In this document: piece after piece, positions 54,754-64,000 of the stretch
Layout: the number at the start of each line of letters is the position of its first letter
Position numbering within the stretch: the stretch's first letter is position 1
NCBI GenBank assembly: GCA_022701365.1
Contig: JAKUHH010000053.1
Span: 125,208-189,207, forward strand
Reading direction: 5' to 3'
Source: Mycocentrospora acerina
Lineage: Eukaryota > Ascomycota > Dothideomycetes > Pleosporales
Length of the DNA: 64,000 bases
The notes under the pieces: generated by a model
Told to the model about the DNA's origin: nothing
What the model saw: the letters and a program-made list of their open reading frames with translations, nothing else
Databases searched by the model: none
Program-made: the position numbers and the translations under genes

Positions 54754-57700
54754 ATCAACGAACCGCAAACAAACTCGCATTTTACATTGCAATCTACTGT
54801 ACACACAACATCCGTATGAGATTACAAGACTACTGGTACGGTGGGCGGAAGGAGGGGCTCACCCAATTAAGAGATATATCCCTAAACGACACGCATTGAA
54901 AGGAGTTGGGCCATGATTGTTACTATTCTTTACTTTAGACTCCATCTACAAATGCGATCTTTTCCACTATCAATATGAGAGCCAGTCTGAAATGAAATAA
55001 AAATTTTCTACCATGTACCTCCTGTTATCAACTTTATATCAATCCTAATTACACGTGCTTTGTTGGAACGATGCCAGTATACTTGTCTCGGCTATCTCTA
55101 TAAACAACGAAAAAAATCCACAGCTGAACTTTACACCGGTCGTGGTAACAACCATCAAACGAGTAGGGATATTTTTGCGGACGCAGATCGTCATCATCGA
55201 AGTTCAAATTGCTGAAAATGACGTGTTAGCTTAAAGGATCGACATATTATGACATGTAACAGTGCCGGAGCACCGATATGAGATAAGTCAGATGGGAGTC
55301 AAAGTTCTCACGACCTCCATAGAGGTGAGGACCAGAATAACATTGAGATACACGATAAATTTGGTAGACTGCAAGATCATGGCGAACGGGTGCGCAATCT
55401 TCTGGCATAAATTGGTAGTACTGAAAATGGAGATGAAATTAACAATGATGCTAGGTAGGCAGTAAAAAAGGATAACGAAAGGAAGGAAATGGGCCTATAG
55501 GAGATGAGCGTAATGCAAAAGCTGTTGGAAAAGCAAAGATATTGTTGCATACATGACGGCTGATAGTTTCAGGCTACAACTTTACTGTAACGCGCCAGGT
55601 AACCAGAAGGGTGGGAAAATTCACAAATAGTTCCTGAGCGGAATAGCCTTATTCTTACAAAAAGTCATTAAATTTACGAGACGAGTATGCTTAGGATAAC
55701 TGAAAGCGCTCGACCACCAATTTTGACCGGCCGAAGAAGAAAGGAATCTGAAGACTATTCGCCGTATTGATGATCGAGTTGCGATCAAGTCGAATCTATA
55801 ATTTCCTAACTCACCGCAACAAGGATAGAATACCAAAAAAATGCATTCTTCTAAGCAGTAGGATACATAATATTTTCGGTTCATCGTACACATTAATCAA
55901 CCACGAGTATTGACGCTAAACAATCAATTATGCACGTCCTTTTGTCTTCGAAGTCACATTTGATTGGACGAGTGTGAAAAACCTAGGTTGGAATTGAGGC
56001 CACGAATCGCTGATAATACCTGGGGATTTACAAAACAGATCATGATATCGGAAATTTCTGACGCTAAAATGTGGCTTCGACTTAGCCTGGTCGTTCAGTT
56101 CACCGCCAAATTGGAGCAAACTATATCTGTCTATCGTTCCGACACATCGCCGATTAAACTATGAACGAAGGTCAGATAACAACTTTATTGAGCCTATGAT
56201 GCTAGCAAATCAACCAGAAAGACTAATGGAATGAAACCTCAACTATGTAGTGTATCCCCAACATTCGTACTAGCTGTCAGCGAAGGTAGTCAGAACAAGT
56301 TAGACGAAGACTTCATCTATGCATCCATGATGATGCAGCTAGAAGGTGCTACCGAAAATGGCGCTGCGACAGGGGATTTGAAGAGTCAATCGCGAATCAG
56401 TGTTGAAACGTAAAATGTGGTGTGGGTGAACGTAGTCATGAAATTAAGGAGTTGCAGGGTTTAAAGCTTACAACTTGAGAGTTGCTTTTTCTTTGTAATC
56501 ATGTACTGTGATGCAGTGCGTCGAATTCAGCCGCGGCTGAGGTTATGACACATCATTTCTCAAGCAATACAACAATAGCCAGATCTATCAGAAATTTCGT
56601 GTGAGGAACCGTTGGAGTAAAAACATTTTGTATCATTGGAGTGTAGAAATAGGAGACTAATTAGACATTAGCTTCACCCCACACACCAGACTATACACCA
56701 GCTTTAGCTTACATTTAATAATCGGAAATTCGATTGAAGATAAAGGGATAAAATAAATACAAGGGTCACGTTATTTTAGGAAGTCTTAATGGCAGAATGA
56801 CATAAGATTAATTAGAACAGAAAATCAAAATTAATAGGGGTGTTATACTTCCTATTCAGAGACAAGGTAGTTCACAATTTGCCGTTACTTAGTGCTATCT
56901 GCGGCACATTTCTTCAAAGATTAGCAGCGAATGGCAGATAAACTTCACTGCGCATTTTTTCACATCATGTGAAAACAAGTGGCAGGAGATCATGTGAGCT
57001 GGCATTTGGTATCAGAACTACATAGCATAGCAAGTAGTAAATCAGAACATAGAGTTAGAGTTAACGGCACCTTCACGCATTTATGCTTAAGTAATATTTA
57101 AGATCTGTTTTATCTCCCAACCTAAAAGCAAAGAAGAAAACATGCCTGCTAAGTTTTGTTTGTGAAACAGCCAATAATCAATCGACCTCTAGCTGCGTAG
57201 TTAGTATATTGAGATACTCCAAGAGACAATAACTAATGTTCTCATTCCATCCTTTTAACATAGTCTAAGTATTTTTGTGCGTTTGAGATACTTCACAACA
57301 TTAAACAACTTAACGTTGCTGGATCAATGCGAGATTTTGCTTAGTACTGTGAAGTAAACCGGCCAGGCTGGCCCTGTAAGTATTCTAAACTCAAACTTTG
57401 CATTATAACACAACGTTTTAGTGTCTATATCTACCACTCGACGCAAAAGTCTCGAGCAAAGCTCTTTAATCAGTGTAACTTACAAAATTAATTCCTTTCA
57501 AGCTCAGAAATATTTTCCCGGAAGTGTACTGCAATTAAAAATTTGTGATGCACATCTTATAGTTTGATTTTAGTAGGAATTAGCTCAATTTGAAAGACTT
57601 CGGAACTACTTGAAGAAATGTGGAAGTCCGTCGACTTGGTTTCAAAATTTGAGCTGGTAGAAAAGCTAGCCATTCTATAAGAATAACTTTAAACATCTTC

Positions 57701-59059
57701 TTTAATAACTTACTGAATGCGTTAATAGTTCTGAAATACTCTCTATTTGTGATTGCTCTTTCAAAGCACAAGTCACAATTCATGAGACAAGCCAAGGTTC
57801 TAAAAATTGAGAATTCTTTTTTTGTGCATAATTTGCATCATGTAAAATGATACATTATAGCCATATGTTTTGGTCACCATTGTTCATACACGGCTTTGAA
57901 AAGCCTGTAGAAAAGTGAGTCTGATGCTATATTTTGCTTCTGCAAAACTGAAGAAGTTCTATACATTTAAAGGTAATTTTATTCTTGCCTGAAATCATTT
58001 TAATCAAGTTGTAACACCTGTACAATGTGCTTTTCTGACCTCCGAGGAACTCTTGTTTTGCGAAACTTTAAGCCCTGCAGATCGTCGTGACAGAAACTGC
58101 CTATTGGTGGACTCTGAATCTGGCTCGCTAAACCTACCATTTAACAAAGATTGGACTCGATTTCCTGAAAAAAAGCAACTACGCTCCATTGATCTACACT
58201 GCTAGCTCATGCTCATTCAAGGAGGTGGTTAAAGTTGAATTGCCATCTGGATTAATCCACTGTGTGCCACAGTAGAGAGCGACTTTAATCAAATCGTATT
58301 CTTGATTTGCCCTACAGCAGATATCCACGAAGTGGCTGGGACAAAACTTTATTAACACATTGTTTGAAACCGGCTACCTTTGTTGACCTGGTCGCGCACC
58401 AAAAATGGAAATGTTGAAGGCAAATGCAGAGCCGTTGTGCAGACCCGATAGTCGCGCTATTGCTTGACACCCGAATGCGATCCTTGGCAGTAATACGAAT
58501 AAGCTTGTTTTCTTTTAAATTTTGCGCCGATAGGTGCCGAACTCATACCTAACTTGTCGTCTTGAGTTTGAAACAGACCAGAAAATTTAAGAACTAGAAA
58601 ATACAATACGTCCAGATGCCTGCCTTCGGTTTGTTGTGGAATACTGTAAGATGATGTTGTCAAAATCGAAACTTTCAACTGCTAGCACTTATCAACGCTC
58701 GGCAGTGGCGTGCGATAAAAGAAAAGAGCCTACTCGTATTCTCTAGTTAAGCAGTGATTACTGCAAAATTTGAAAAGTATAAAGAGCTGTTCACGGGATC
58801 AGTGCTGTCGCTTCCTACTGAAACAACCCACTCCAACGGGTGGACAGCTTGTTGACGACAATAACTTAACCAGTGCTCTTCATAGTTTGATTTGCGCCCT
58901 TCTTACGAGATGTCAATACCTCGTCGCGTGAGCATAGTTGCCGCGCCCCTTCTTGAATGCAAGCTGCTCTGTCTCTAAATAGGGCTGCGATGACTGACAT
59001 TACTTACTTCAGGTGCGCGAAGCAGGAAGCGTCATCTATTCGAAACATACACGAGCAAA

Positions 59060-60430
59060 ATGACTGGCAAGATCACTTTACGGCCAATTGTTGTGTTCCT
59101 CAAACCGTCGTTCCTCAACCGAGTCACGAACGCAGCTTCTACACAATCGCAACACCCTACTGCATGGCTTGATGGCCTCCGTGGAATTGCTGCCTTTGTA
59201 GTGTTTTTCTATCATTTCCAGTACATGTTTCACCTATCGCATGAGTTAGGTTTTGCAAGTAATAATGGGATGAATGACCGTTGGCTTGTTCAAATGTCGA
59301 TTATCCGTCTCGTCTTCTCAGGAGAAGCTATGGTGCAAATATTTTGGGTGCTTTCTGGTGTCTCTCTGTCTCTAAGACCGTTAAGACTTGCACGAAGCCA
59401 GACATGGGACAAATTCTTCGACACCCTGTTCTCCTCTATCTTTCGGCGCATGCTGCGCCTGTACCTCCCCATCTATATGGTCCAGATTGGAGTCCTCATT
59501 GCTACCCTACTAGGAATGTTCAATCTGGCCTGGGCAAGACTATTGCAATGGCCTTATGGGGGGCATTATGAGGTAATTCAACAAGTTTTTGATAGTAACA
59601 TCGATCAAATCATAGACTGGATGCAGGATATGTGGAACTTTTCAAACCCGTTCTTGCCATCTACAACACGCTATGATGTACATCTCTGGACAATACCGTC
59701 GGAGTTCCAGAATTCCATCATATTGTTTGCTGCGCTAGTCGGGCTCAGCAAGTTGAGACCACGAGTAAGGATTGTACTGACATGGGTGCTAACAGCGTAT
59801 TGCATGCTCTACAACAAAGGCGACACTGGGCTTTTTATTGCTGGAATGGGAATCGCAGAATACATGCTGATTCAAGAAGAAGGCTGCAACAAGGAAATGC
59901 TTCCAATGGCTTCCAACGCCCCAACGCCTACGAACATGTCTCAAACTACGCTCCAATTCACTCCATGGGCACTTCTTTGCATAACAAGTTTGCATCTTCT
60001 TTCCTGGCCCCCTATAGGCGATGTGCATACCCCAGGATATATTACGCTCTACAATCTGACTCCCTCGATTTTCTCAACCCCAAGGTCGATCTGGACGCGC
60101 ATTGGCGCAGCGGCTTTAGTTTTTAGCCTTTGTAACTCCGCAATCTTGCGTGAGCCGTTCGAGACGCCTTTTGCGATCTATCTTGGAAAGATTAGTTTCC
60201 CGCTGTATATCGTGCACGGCGCTATGAACCACATTGTAGGACTTCGGCTCGTGGAGATGTATTGGACGGTTACCGGGAGTCAGAGTTTTGTGGGATATGA
60301 GTTGGGTGTCGCGCTGGCATTTGTAACTCATTGTATTCCGGTGTTGTGGGTAGCTGACTTTGTAATGAGGGTTGTGGATGTACCATGTGTAAAATTTGGG
60401 AAGACATTGCAAAAAAAGTGGACGTCGTAA
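59060..60430 (+). CDS. Acyltransferase-3 family membrane protein
   Basis: Single exon of 456 residues with about nine to ten membrane helices. The family opening is AWLDGLRGIAAFVVFFYHF, with the catalytic His in YHF. The Arg-containing RLYLPIYMVQIGV and the VHLWTIPSEFQNSIILF segment follow the usual order, and the last helices include KISFPLYIVHGAMNHI. Members move acyl groups from CoA or another donor to sugars, lipids or metabolites at the membrane. A short N-terminus without a signal peptide precedes the first helix. It lies between AT-rich gaps, and the frame is intact. The acceptor is not known. Confidence 0.92.
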   Translation: MTGKITLRPIVVFLKPSFLNRVTNAASTQSQHPTAWLDGLRGIAAFVVFFYHFQYMFHLSHELGFASNNGMNDRWLVQMSIIRLVFSGEAMVQIFWVLSGVSLSLRPLRLARSQTWDKFFDTLFSSIFRRMLRLYLPIYMVQIGVLIATLLGMFNLAWARLLQWPYGGHYEVIQQVFDSNIDQIIDWMQDMWNFSNPFLPSTTRYDVHLWTIPSEFQNSIILFAALVGLSKLRPRVRIVLTWVLTAYCMLYNKGDTGLFIAGMGIAEYMLIQEEGCNKEMLPMASNAPTPTNMSQTTLQFTPWALLCITSLHLLSWPPIGDVHTPGYITLYNLTPSIFSTPRSIWTRIGAAALVFSLCNSAILREPFETPFAIYLGKISFPLYIVHGAMNHIVGLRLVEMYWTVTGSQSFVGYELGVALAFVTHCIPVLWVADFVMRVVDVPCVKFGKTLQKKWTS

Positions 60431-61304
60431 CAGAATGAGTGTAACAACGTGTCCATTTCGTAGACCAGTGAGCAAATCACAATTAATTCGATAGAAATAA
60501 AAGCTATTATCTAAAGTTTGGAGTCTAAAATACTGATCAAAAAACAATCACTTGAAATGCTTCCCTATAGGCCAATACGTCGAAAACCTCCGTCACATTT
60601 ATTGGTAAGTAAGAGTAGATGGCCTTGGGCATACTGGGTGACCGTGTGGTCGCACTTGGGCAAGAGTACCAGTGTAGGATGATATTGATTTTTCAAAGAA
60701 GAATTTTAGCCAAAACTAGCAGTCTTAAGTATTCGGGGATGATCGAGTCAAGACTTAAGATTGCGGGGTTAAAAAGCGAACTAGTTTCGGAGGATACAAA
60801 TAATTGGGATTTTTTTAAGAGTAGGTTTATTAAGTCTTCACCGGTAGCCAATGTTTTGCTCATACTTTCTGTTAGTTTGGGCAAATATCTCAGCTGAGAA
60901 GGCTTAGGTTGAAGTGTAATGAGCGAAGAGTGGCACAGCAGCAACGGGGCTTGCTCCGCCACTCCGAATTCGGGCGCCTCAGATAAGGCTGATAGTTGCT
61001 TTTCGATCTAACCTGCCTCACTGCGCCTTTCTGAGAAGGGCGCAGCAGCCTGCGGCGAAATATAAATCGAGAACAGGTTGCATTCGGCTATAGGAAGAAG
61101 AATCCATCTTGAACGGAGGATTTTTTTACGCACAAAAGATCTCTACGGGAGTGAACAAGTCTCTCTTAACTTATCATCTAGCGGACATTATTACAGATTT
61201 TGTAAGCCTGTTACAATTCAAGCATTGTCCCAAAACTCAATAGCTGAAAATAATCAGTGGCTGTGTTCACAAGTTTTCTTTGGTCATAAGTGCCAACACG
61301 AAAT
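60431..61304. other. Spacer before the four-helix gene
   Basis: No gene is supported. The region holds the dyad at 61021-61045 and a TATA box (61061-61066) that together probably form the promoter of the next gene, with a leader of about 200 bp. Confidence 0.5.
61021..61045. promoter_or_regulatory. 25-bp near-perfect palindrome
   Basis: The arms CTGCGCCTTTCT and AGAAGGGCGCAG pair at 11 of 12 positions around a central G. It ends 15 bp before a TATAAA box at 61061-61066, a position suited to a promoter operator rather than a terminator. Confidence 0.5.
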
Positions 61305-61890
61305 ATGGATAATAACACTCGCAACCGAGATTCACACCCTCTTTCATCTGCCAGAGCTTGCAGTACAGAGTCCATTCCATTCAAAGATTACCTTCAAATT
61401 GTAGCATTCACTGCTACGATTACACTCTCTGTCTCAGTCTCAGCGAGTCAAGGCTTTGCCACTGCAGGAAATCTATTTGGCACTGTTCTAGGAAACGATA
61501 ATGGCAATACAACAAATTTTGCAATTCAGCAAACAAAGCACTGCGCCACTTGGCTTTCGTGGTCTGCTGCGCTATCCACTTTTTCCCTTGCGCTTACCCT
61601 CCTCCTTCAGCTGCTTATGACAAGCCCTATTGTCGCAAAAATCTTGTCAGACAAGAATCCGTTATCATTGTCAGTTTTTGGGATTGGAAGTTGGCTAGCT
61701 CTTTGCCTACAAGGCGCTGCGCTGGCAATGATAGGACAAGCTTTAAAAGGTATAAACTATGCAAGTGGTGCTGTGATCCAGGTAAATACAATCTTATCCA
61801 GTAACAGAGCTATGTTAACTCTACTCTCAGTGGTCACTTTTAGCAACCGGCCTTCCTGTTCTAATTCTATGGGCCTATTTCTCGAAATAA
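61305..61890 (+). CDS. Small four-helix membrane protein
   Basis: Exons 61305-61781 and 61831-61890 (49-nt intron, GTAAAT...CTCAG, phase 0) give 178 residues. Without splicing the frame would run on into the transposon end; with splicing it closes with WSLLATGLPVLILWAYFSK, which forms the fourth helix. The other helices are about DYLQIVAFTATITLSVSVSA, WSAALSTFSLALTLLLQLL and FGIGSWLALCLQGAALAMIG. The N-terminus is polar and cytosolic-looking. No known family is identified; similar small four-helix proteins of unknown role are found in ascomycetes. The gene is intact, and the mobile element begins 40 bp after its stop. Confidence 0.75.
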
Positions 61891-61930
61891 GTGAAAATAA
61901 AATTTTCGCAGAGATACCGTGTCCGTGCAC

Positions 61931-61962
61931 TCAACGCCCGGATTCACTCAACGCCCCGAAAC
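61931..61962 (+). repeat. Left terminal inverted repeat
   Basis: It starts TCAACGCCCGGATTCACTCA and contains TCAACGCCC twice. It pairs with the right repeat at 31 of 32 positions; the single difference is a G/A transition. Confidence 0.9.
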
Positions 61963-62059
61963 ATTAAAACCATCTTATCTAGAAATAAGGCTATTAAGCT
62001 ACGCACAACAGGTAATATTATAAGATTTTTTAGTAGATAGTATAGATAATATATGCAAA

Positions 62060-63560
62060 ACTTTTGCTCTACTTAAATTTGCTTAGTAGCCTAATTGCAT
62101 AGCTTTTTTGTGACTGTAGTAGTAGAGGTGCAGGAACAGCTTTACAAGACTTACTACTACCTAACGCATCTACTACCTGTTTCCTGCGCTTAGCAGCTTA
62201 TTAAGGAGGCCTTAAAGCCTTCCTCTTACCCTTTTAAGATAATTAGAGAGCTTTTCTAGTGTTGTTCTCTTGTCTCTTATGCTCCTGTTTAGCTGCCTGC
62301 TTTGCCTTCTCCTTCTCTCTAACTGCCTTTGCTGCCTCTCTTGCTACACGCTTTTCTTAAGCTATCTTTTTAAGATAGAGCTTATAAGCTTTCTTAAGTT
62401 CCTTTCTATTAGCCTTTTAGAGTTTAAGCTCTTTTTCTTCTTGCTCCTTTACTGCTTAATAAACACGTACTTCTCTAATTTTTTATAGTAACTAGAAAAC
62501 AGCACTACTATAGTACTCCTAACATTATTATAGATTAAGAGCTTTGCTAGACTTTTAGTGCTTCTTCTTAATAATAAGCACTTTTTAAAGTCCTTAGTTT
62601 TAAAGCTTAAGAAGCTTATTTTAAGCCTAAAAGTAGTAGAGTGTTTAACTAAGCTTCTTAGCTTCTTCTGTGTTTTTATTAGCTACTGCTTTATATAACA
62701 GCTTTTCTAACTTTCTCTAATTAGACTTAATTAGTAGTAAGTTAATTAGTAACTCCTGCTTATCTTAAGTAAATCTTTTAAGTATCTTAGCTAGTTTAAA
62801 TAGTAAGATGCCTGTTGTTTTAAAAGACTTTAATATTGCCTATTTCTTAAAGGAGCATCTCTAAGCTCTCTAGAACAGAGGCAAGAAGTTACCTTTTTTA
62901 ACTAGGAGAAGCCCTTAGCTATTATAAAGGTAAATTAAGAGCTCCTTTAAGTATGCTATTAAGAGAGGCTTAAATATAGCTACATTAAGTAGCTAGAGCG
63001 TGTAGGTTAAGTAAGGAGGAAGGACAGTAACAAGAATCTTTCTCTTACTACAGAAGTCTAAGAAATCTATAGAAATGTAAGATCTATAGCTATTAAGGAT
63101 AAGTAACCTTTAAGATCTCCCTGCCTTTGCCTTAGTGTAGTAATTAAACACCTGCTTAAGCTAGGCAAGGCCTACGTTATTGTTAGTCTATCCTAATAGT
63201 AATAAGCTAACGTGTATCTTGTGTTTTCTAGCCTTAATTACCTTAACCTAGCTTAATTATATGCCCTTGTTTGCAGACTTAAATATAAGGCTTAGCAGCA
63301 GCTTTAATCTATCTGCACACACACATGCTATAAGGGTTATCTACTTATATAAGCTATCCTAGATAGCTACTATAACCTCCTTTTTCTCCTATATTCTCTT
63401 GCTAAACACTTGTTTTAATTAGCTAGTAATACTAAGAAGAAAGCCTTTTTTATCTATATTATATATATTGTAAGGCTTAACATTGTACTTGTTAATTTTC
63501 TTACCTATTAGGTTAAAATATAGCTTGTATTTAGCCCCTAAGTTAGCCTAGTAGCAATTA
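62060..63560 (-). pseudogene. Decayed Fot1/pogo transposase
   Basis: Limits are approximate. Reading the minus strand from right to left, recognisable blocks are YNIDKKGFLL (about 63,435-63,475), the catalytic-core start with its Asp kept; ITLIACVCADRLK and SLIFKSA (about 63,280-63,345); NNVGLA (about 63,165-63,185); RLLILNSYRSYISIDF (about 63,060-63,110), where the expected second catalytic Asp of LDGH has become Asn; VTVLPPYLTYTL (about 63,000-63,035); and a Lys/Ala/Arg-rich tail ending LLSKFK near the left repeat. In-frame stops separate the blocks, so no active enzyme is made. Confidence 0.85.
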
Positions 63561-63968
63561 ACATCTATACTAGTTATCTACTTTAATGTAAGATAGTGTA
63601 AATTCTAGTTAATAAAGCATGTAACCTAGCTATTGCTTACAGTCTCTTAAGCTATACATAAGGCAAAATTTTAAATTATCTCTTATATAGGTAGTAGGCC
63701 TTGCCTTGTAAGGCTTTCTATATATTCTATAAGCTCCTGCTCTTATTAGGGGTAGAGCTTTTAATGTGTATATGCATTAGTTGCACGCAACATTTAAACA
63801 GCCTGGTGTCTTTATAATAGCGTAGATTAATTAACACTGTGTTTTTGTGCTATTTTTATATATAAGAAAGATTCTCTATTATTAAGCAATTCTATTTCTT
63901 TTAGTGCAGCCTTAATTAGACTTATATTAGTAGAGTTATAACGCGTTGAAGTTTAGGGTAGGTTTGGT

Positions 63969-64000
63969 GTTTCGGGGCGTTGAGTGAATCTGGGCGTTGA
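63969..64000 (-). repeat. Right terminal inverted repeat
   Basis: It is the inverted partner of 61931-61962, ending GAGTGAATCTGGGCGTTGA at the last base of the window. It may continue beyond the edge. Confidence 0.9.

Larger units (their letters stand above)
52834..59059. other. Long AT-rich gap
   Basis: About 6.2 kb of mostly AT-rich sequence, containing only the micro-gene candidate at 54625. Short open frames occur (for example 53282-53605 with nine or so Cys, and 55964-56164) but none has a signal peptide, conserved motif or consistent splicing. No transposon ends or protein remnants were found, though decay past recognition is likely. Confidence 0.5.
61931..64000 (-). mobile_element. 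Fot1/pogo-type DNA transposon, RIP-damaged
   Basis: Bounded by 32-bp inverted repeats (61931-61962 and 63969-64000). The interior is very AT-rich, full of TA and poor in CA/TG, as expected after RIP. Minus-strand peptide remnants match Fot1/pogo transposases in the correct order, and stop codons interrupt every frame. Length (at least 2.07 kb) agrees with the family. The element's right end reaches the window edge, so its outer limit and target duplication are unseen. Confidence 0.9.

Noticed and set aside
61290..61967. A 225-residue unspliced version of the four-helix protein
   Set aside because: It begins at a non-ATG codon and its last residues are transposon end sequence; the spliced model with a fourth helix is more sensible.
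62270..62488. Leu/Phe-rich 72-codon frame in the mobile element
   Set aside because: It is the reverse complement of the Lys/Ala/Arg-rich transposase tail.
1..64000. tRNA or rRNA genes, CRISPR arrays, PKS/NRPS clusters
   Set aside because: No cloverleaf, rRNA segment, regularly spaced repeat-spacer array or synthase domain was recognised; a tRNA scan could still find one missed by eye.

Overview
The window is nuclear DNA of a filamentous ascomycete. Genes carry short GT-AG introns (about 45-190 nt) and fungal-only families are present: a HET incompatibility protein, a SAT4/rhodopsin-type membrane protein, DUF3405, DUF6604 and a LaeA-type methyltransferase. A Fot1/pogo transposon that looks damaged by repeat-induced point mutation (RIP) closes the window. 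The overall style fits Dothideomycetes, probably Pleosporales; this is inference, and no species is claimed.

Layout. Positions 1-31,000 are a compact, GC-balanced, mostly housekeeping block: SAM methyltransferase (+), Lys/Glu-rich protein (-), large Ser-rich protein (-), Pof1/NMNAT-like nucleotidylyltransferase (-), DUF6604 protein (+), MET6 methionine synthase (-), short-chain dehydrogenase (+), kelch membrane protein (+), HET-WW protein (+), ferric reductase (+) and DUF3405 glycosyltransferase-like protein (+). Positions 31,000-36,000 hold a 1130-residue uncharacterised acidic protein (-).

From about 36,000 to the end the sequence is AT-rich and gene-poor, with isolated accessory genes: a small secreted-protein candidate, a CocE/NonD hydrolase, an aldo-keto reductase, a secreted GMC oxidoreductase, a divergent SAT4 / SLATT-like membrane pair, a possible 42-residue micro-gene, an acyltransferase-3 membrane protein and a four-helix membrane protein. 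A roughly 2.07-kb Fot1/pogo element with 32-bp inverted repeats begins 40 bp after that last gene and runs to the window edge.

The genes do not form a recognisable biosynthetic cluster: no PKS, NRPS, terpene synthase or pathway regulator was seen. The right half reads as an accessory compartment where redox and hydrolytic enzymes, membrane proteins and a secreted-protein candidate sit between decayed sequence. Two genes belong to families tied to self/non-self recognition or cell-death-type immunity (HET with WW-like modules; SLATT-like two-helix protein). Several short dyads and repeats lie upstream of accessory genes and are the main unexplained structure. Intron and exon limits were reconstructed by eye from splice consensus, reading phase and family conservation; all are predictions.
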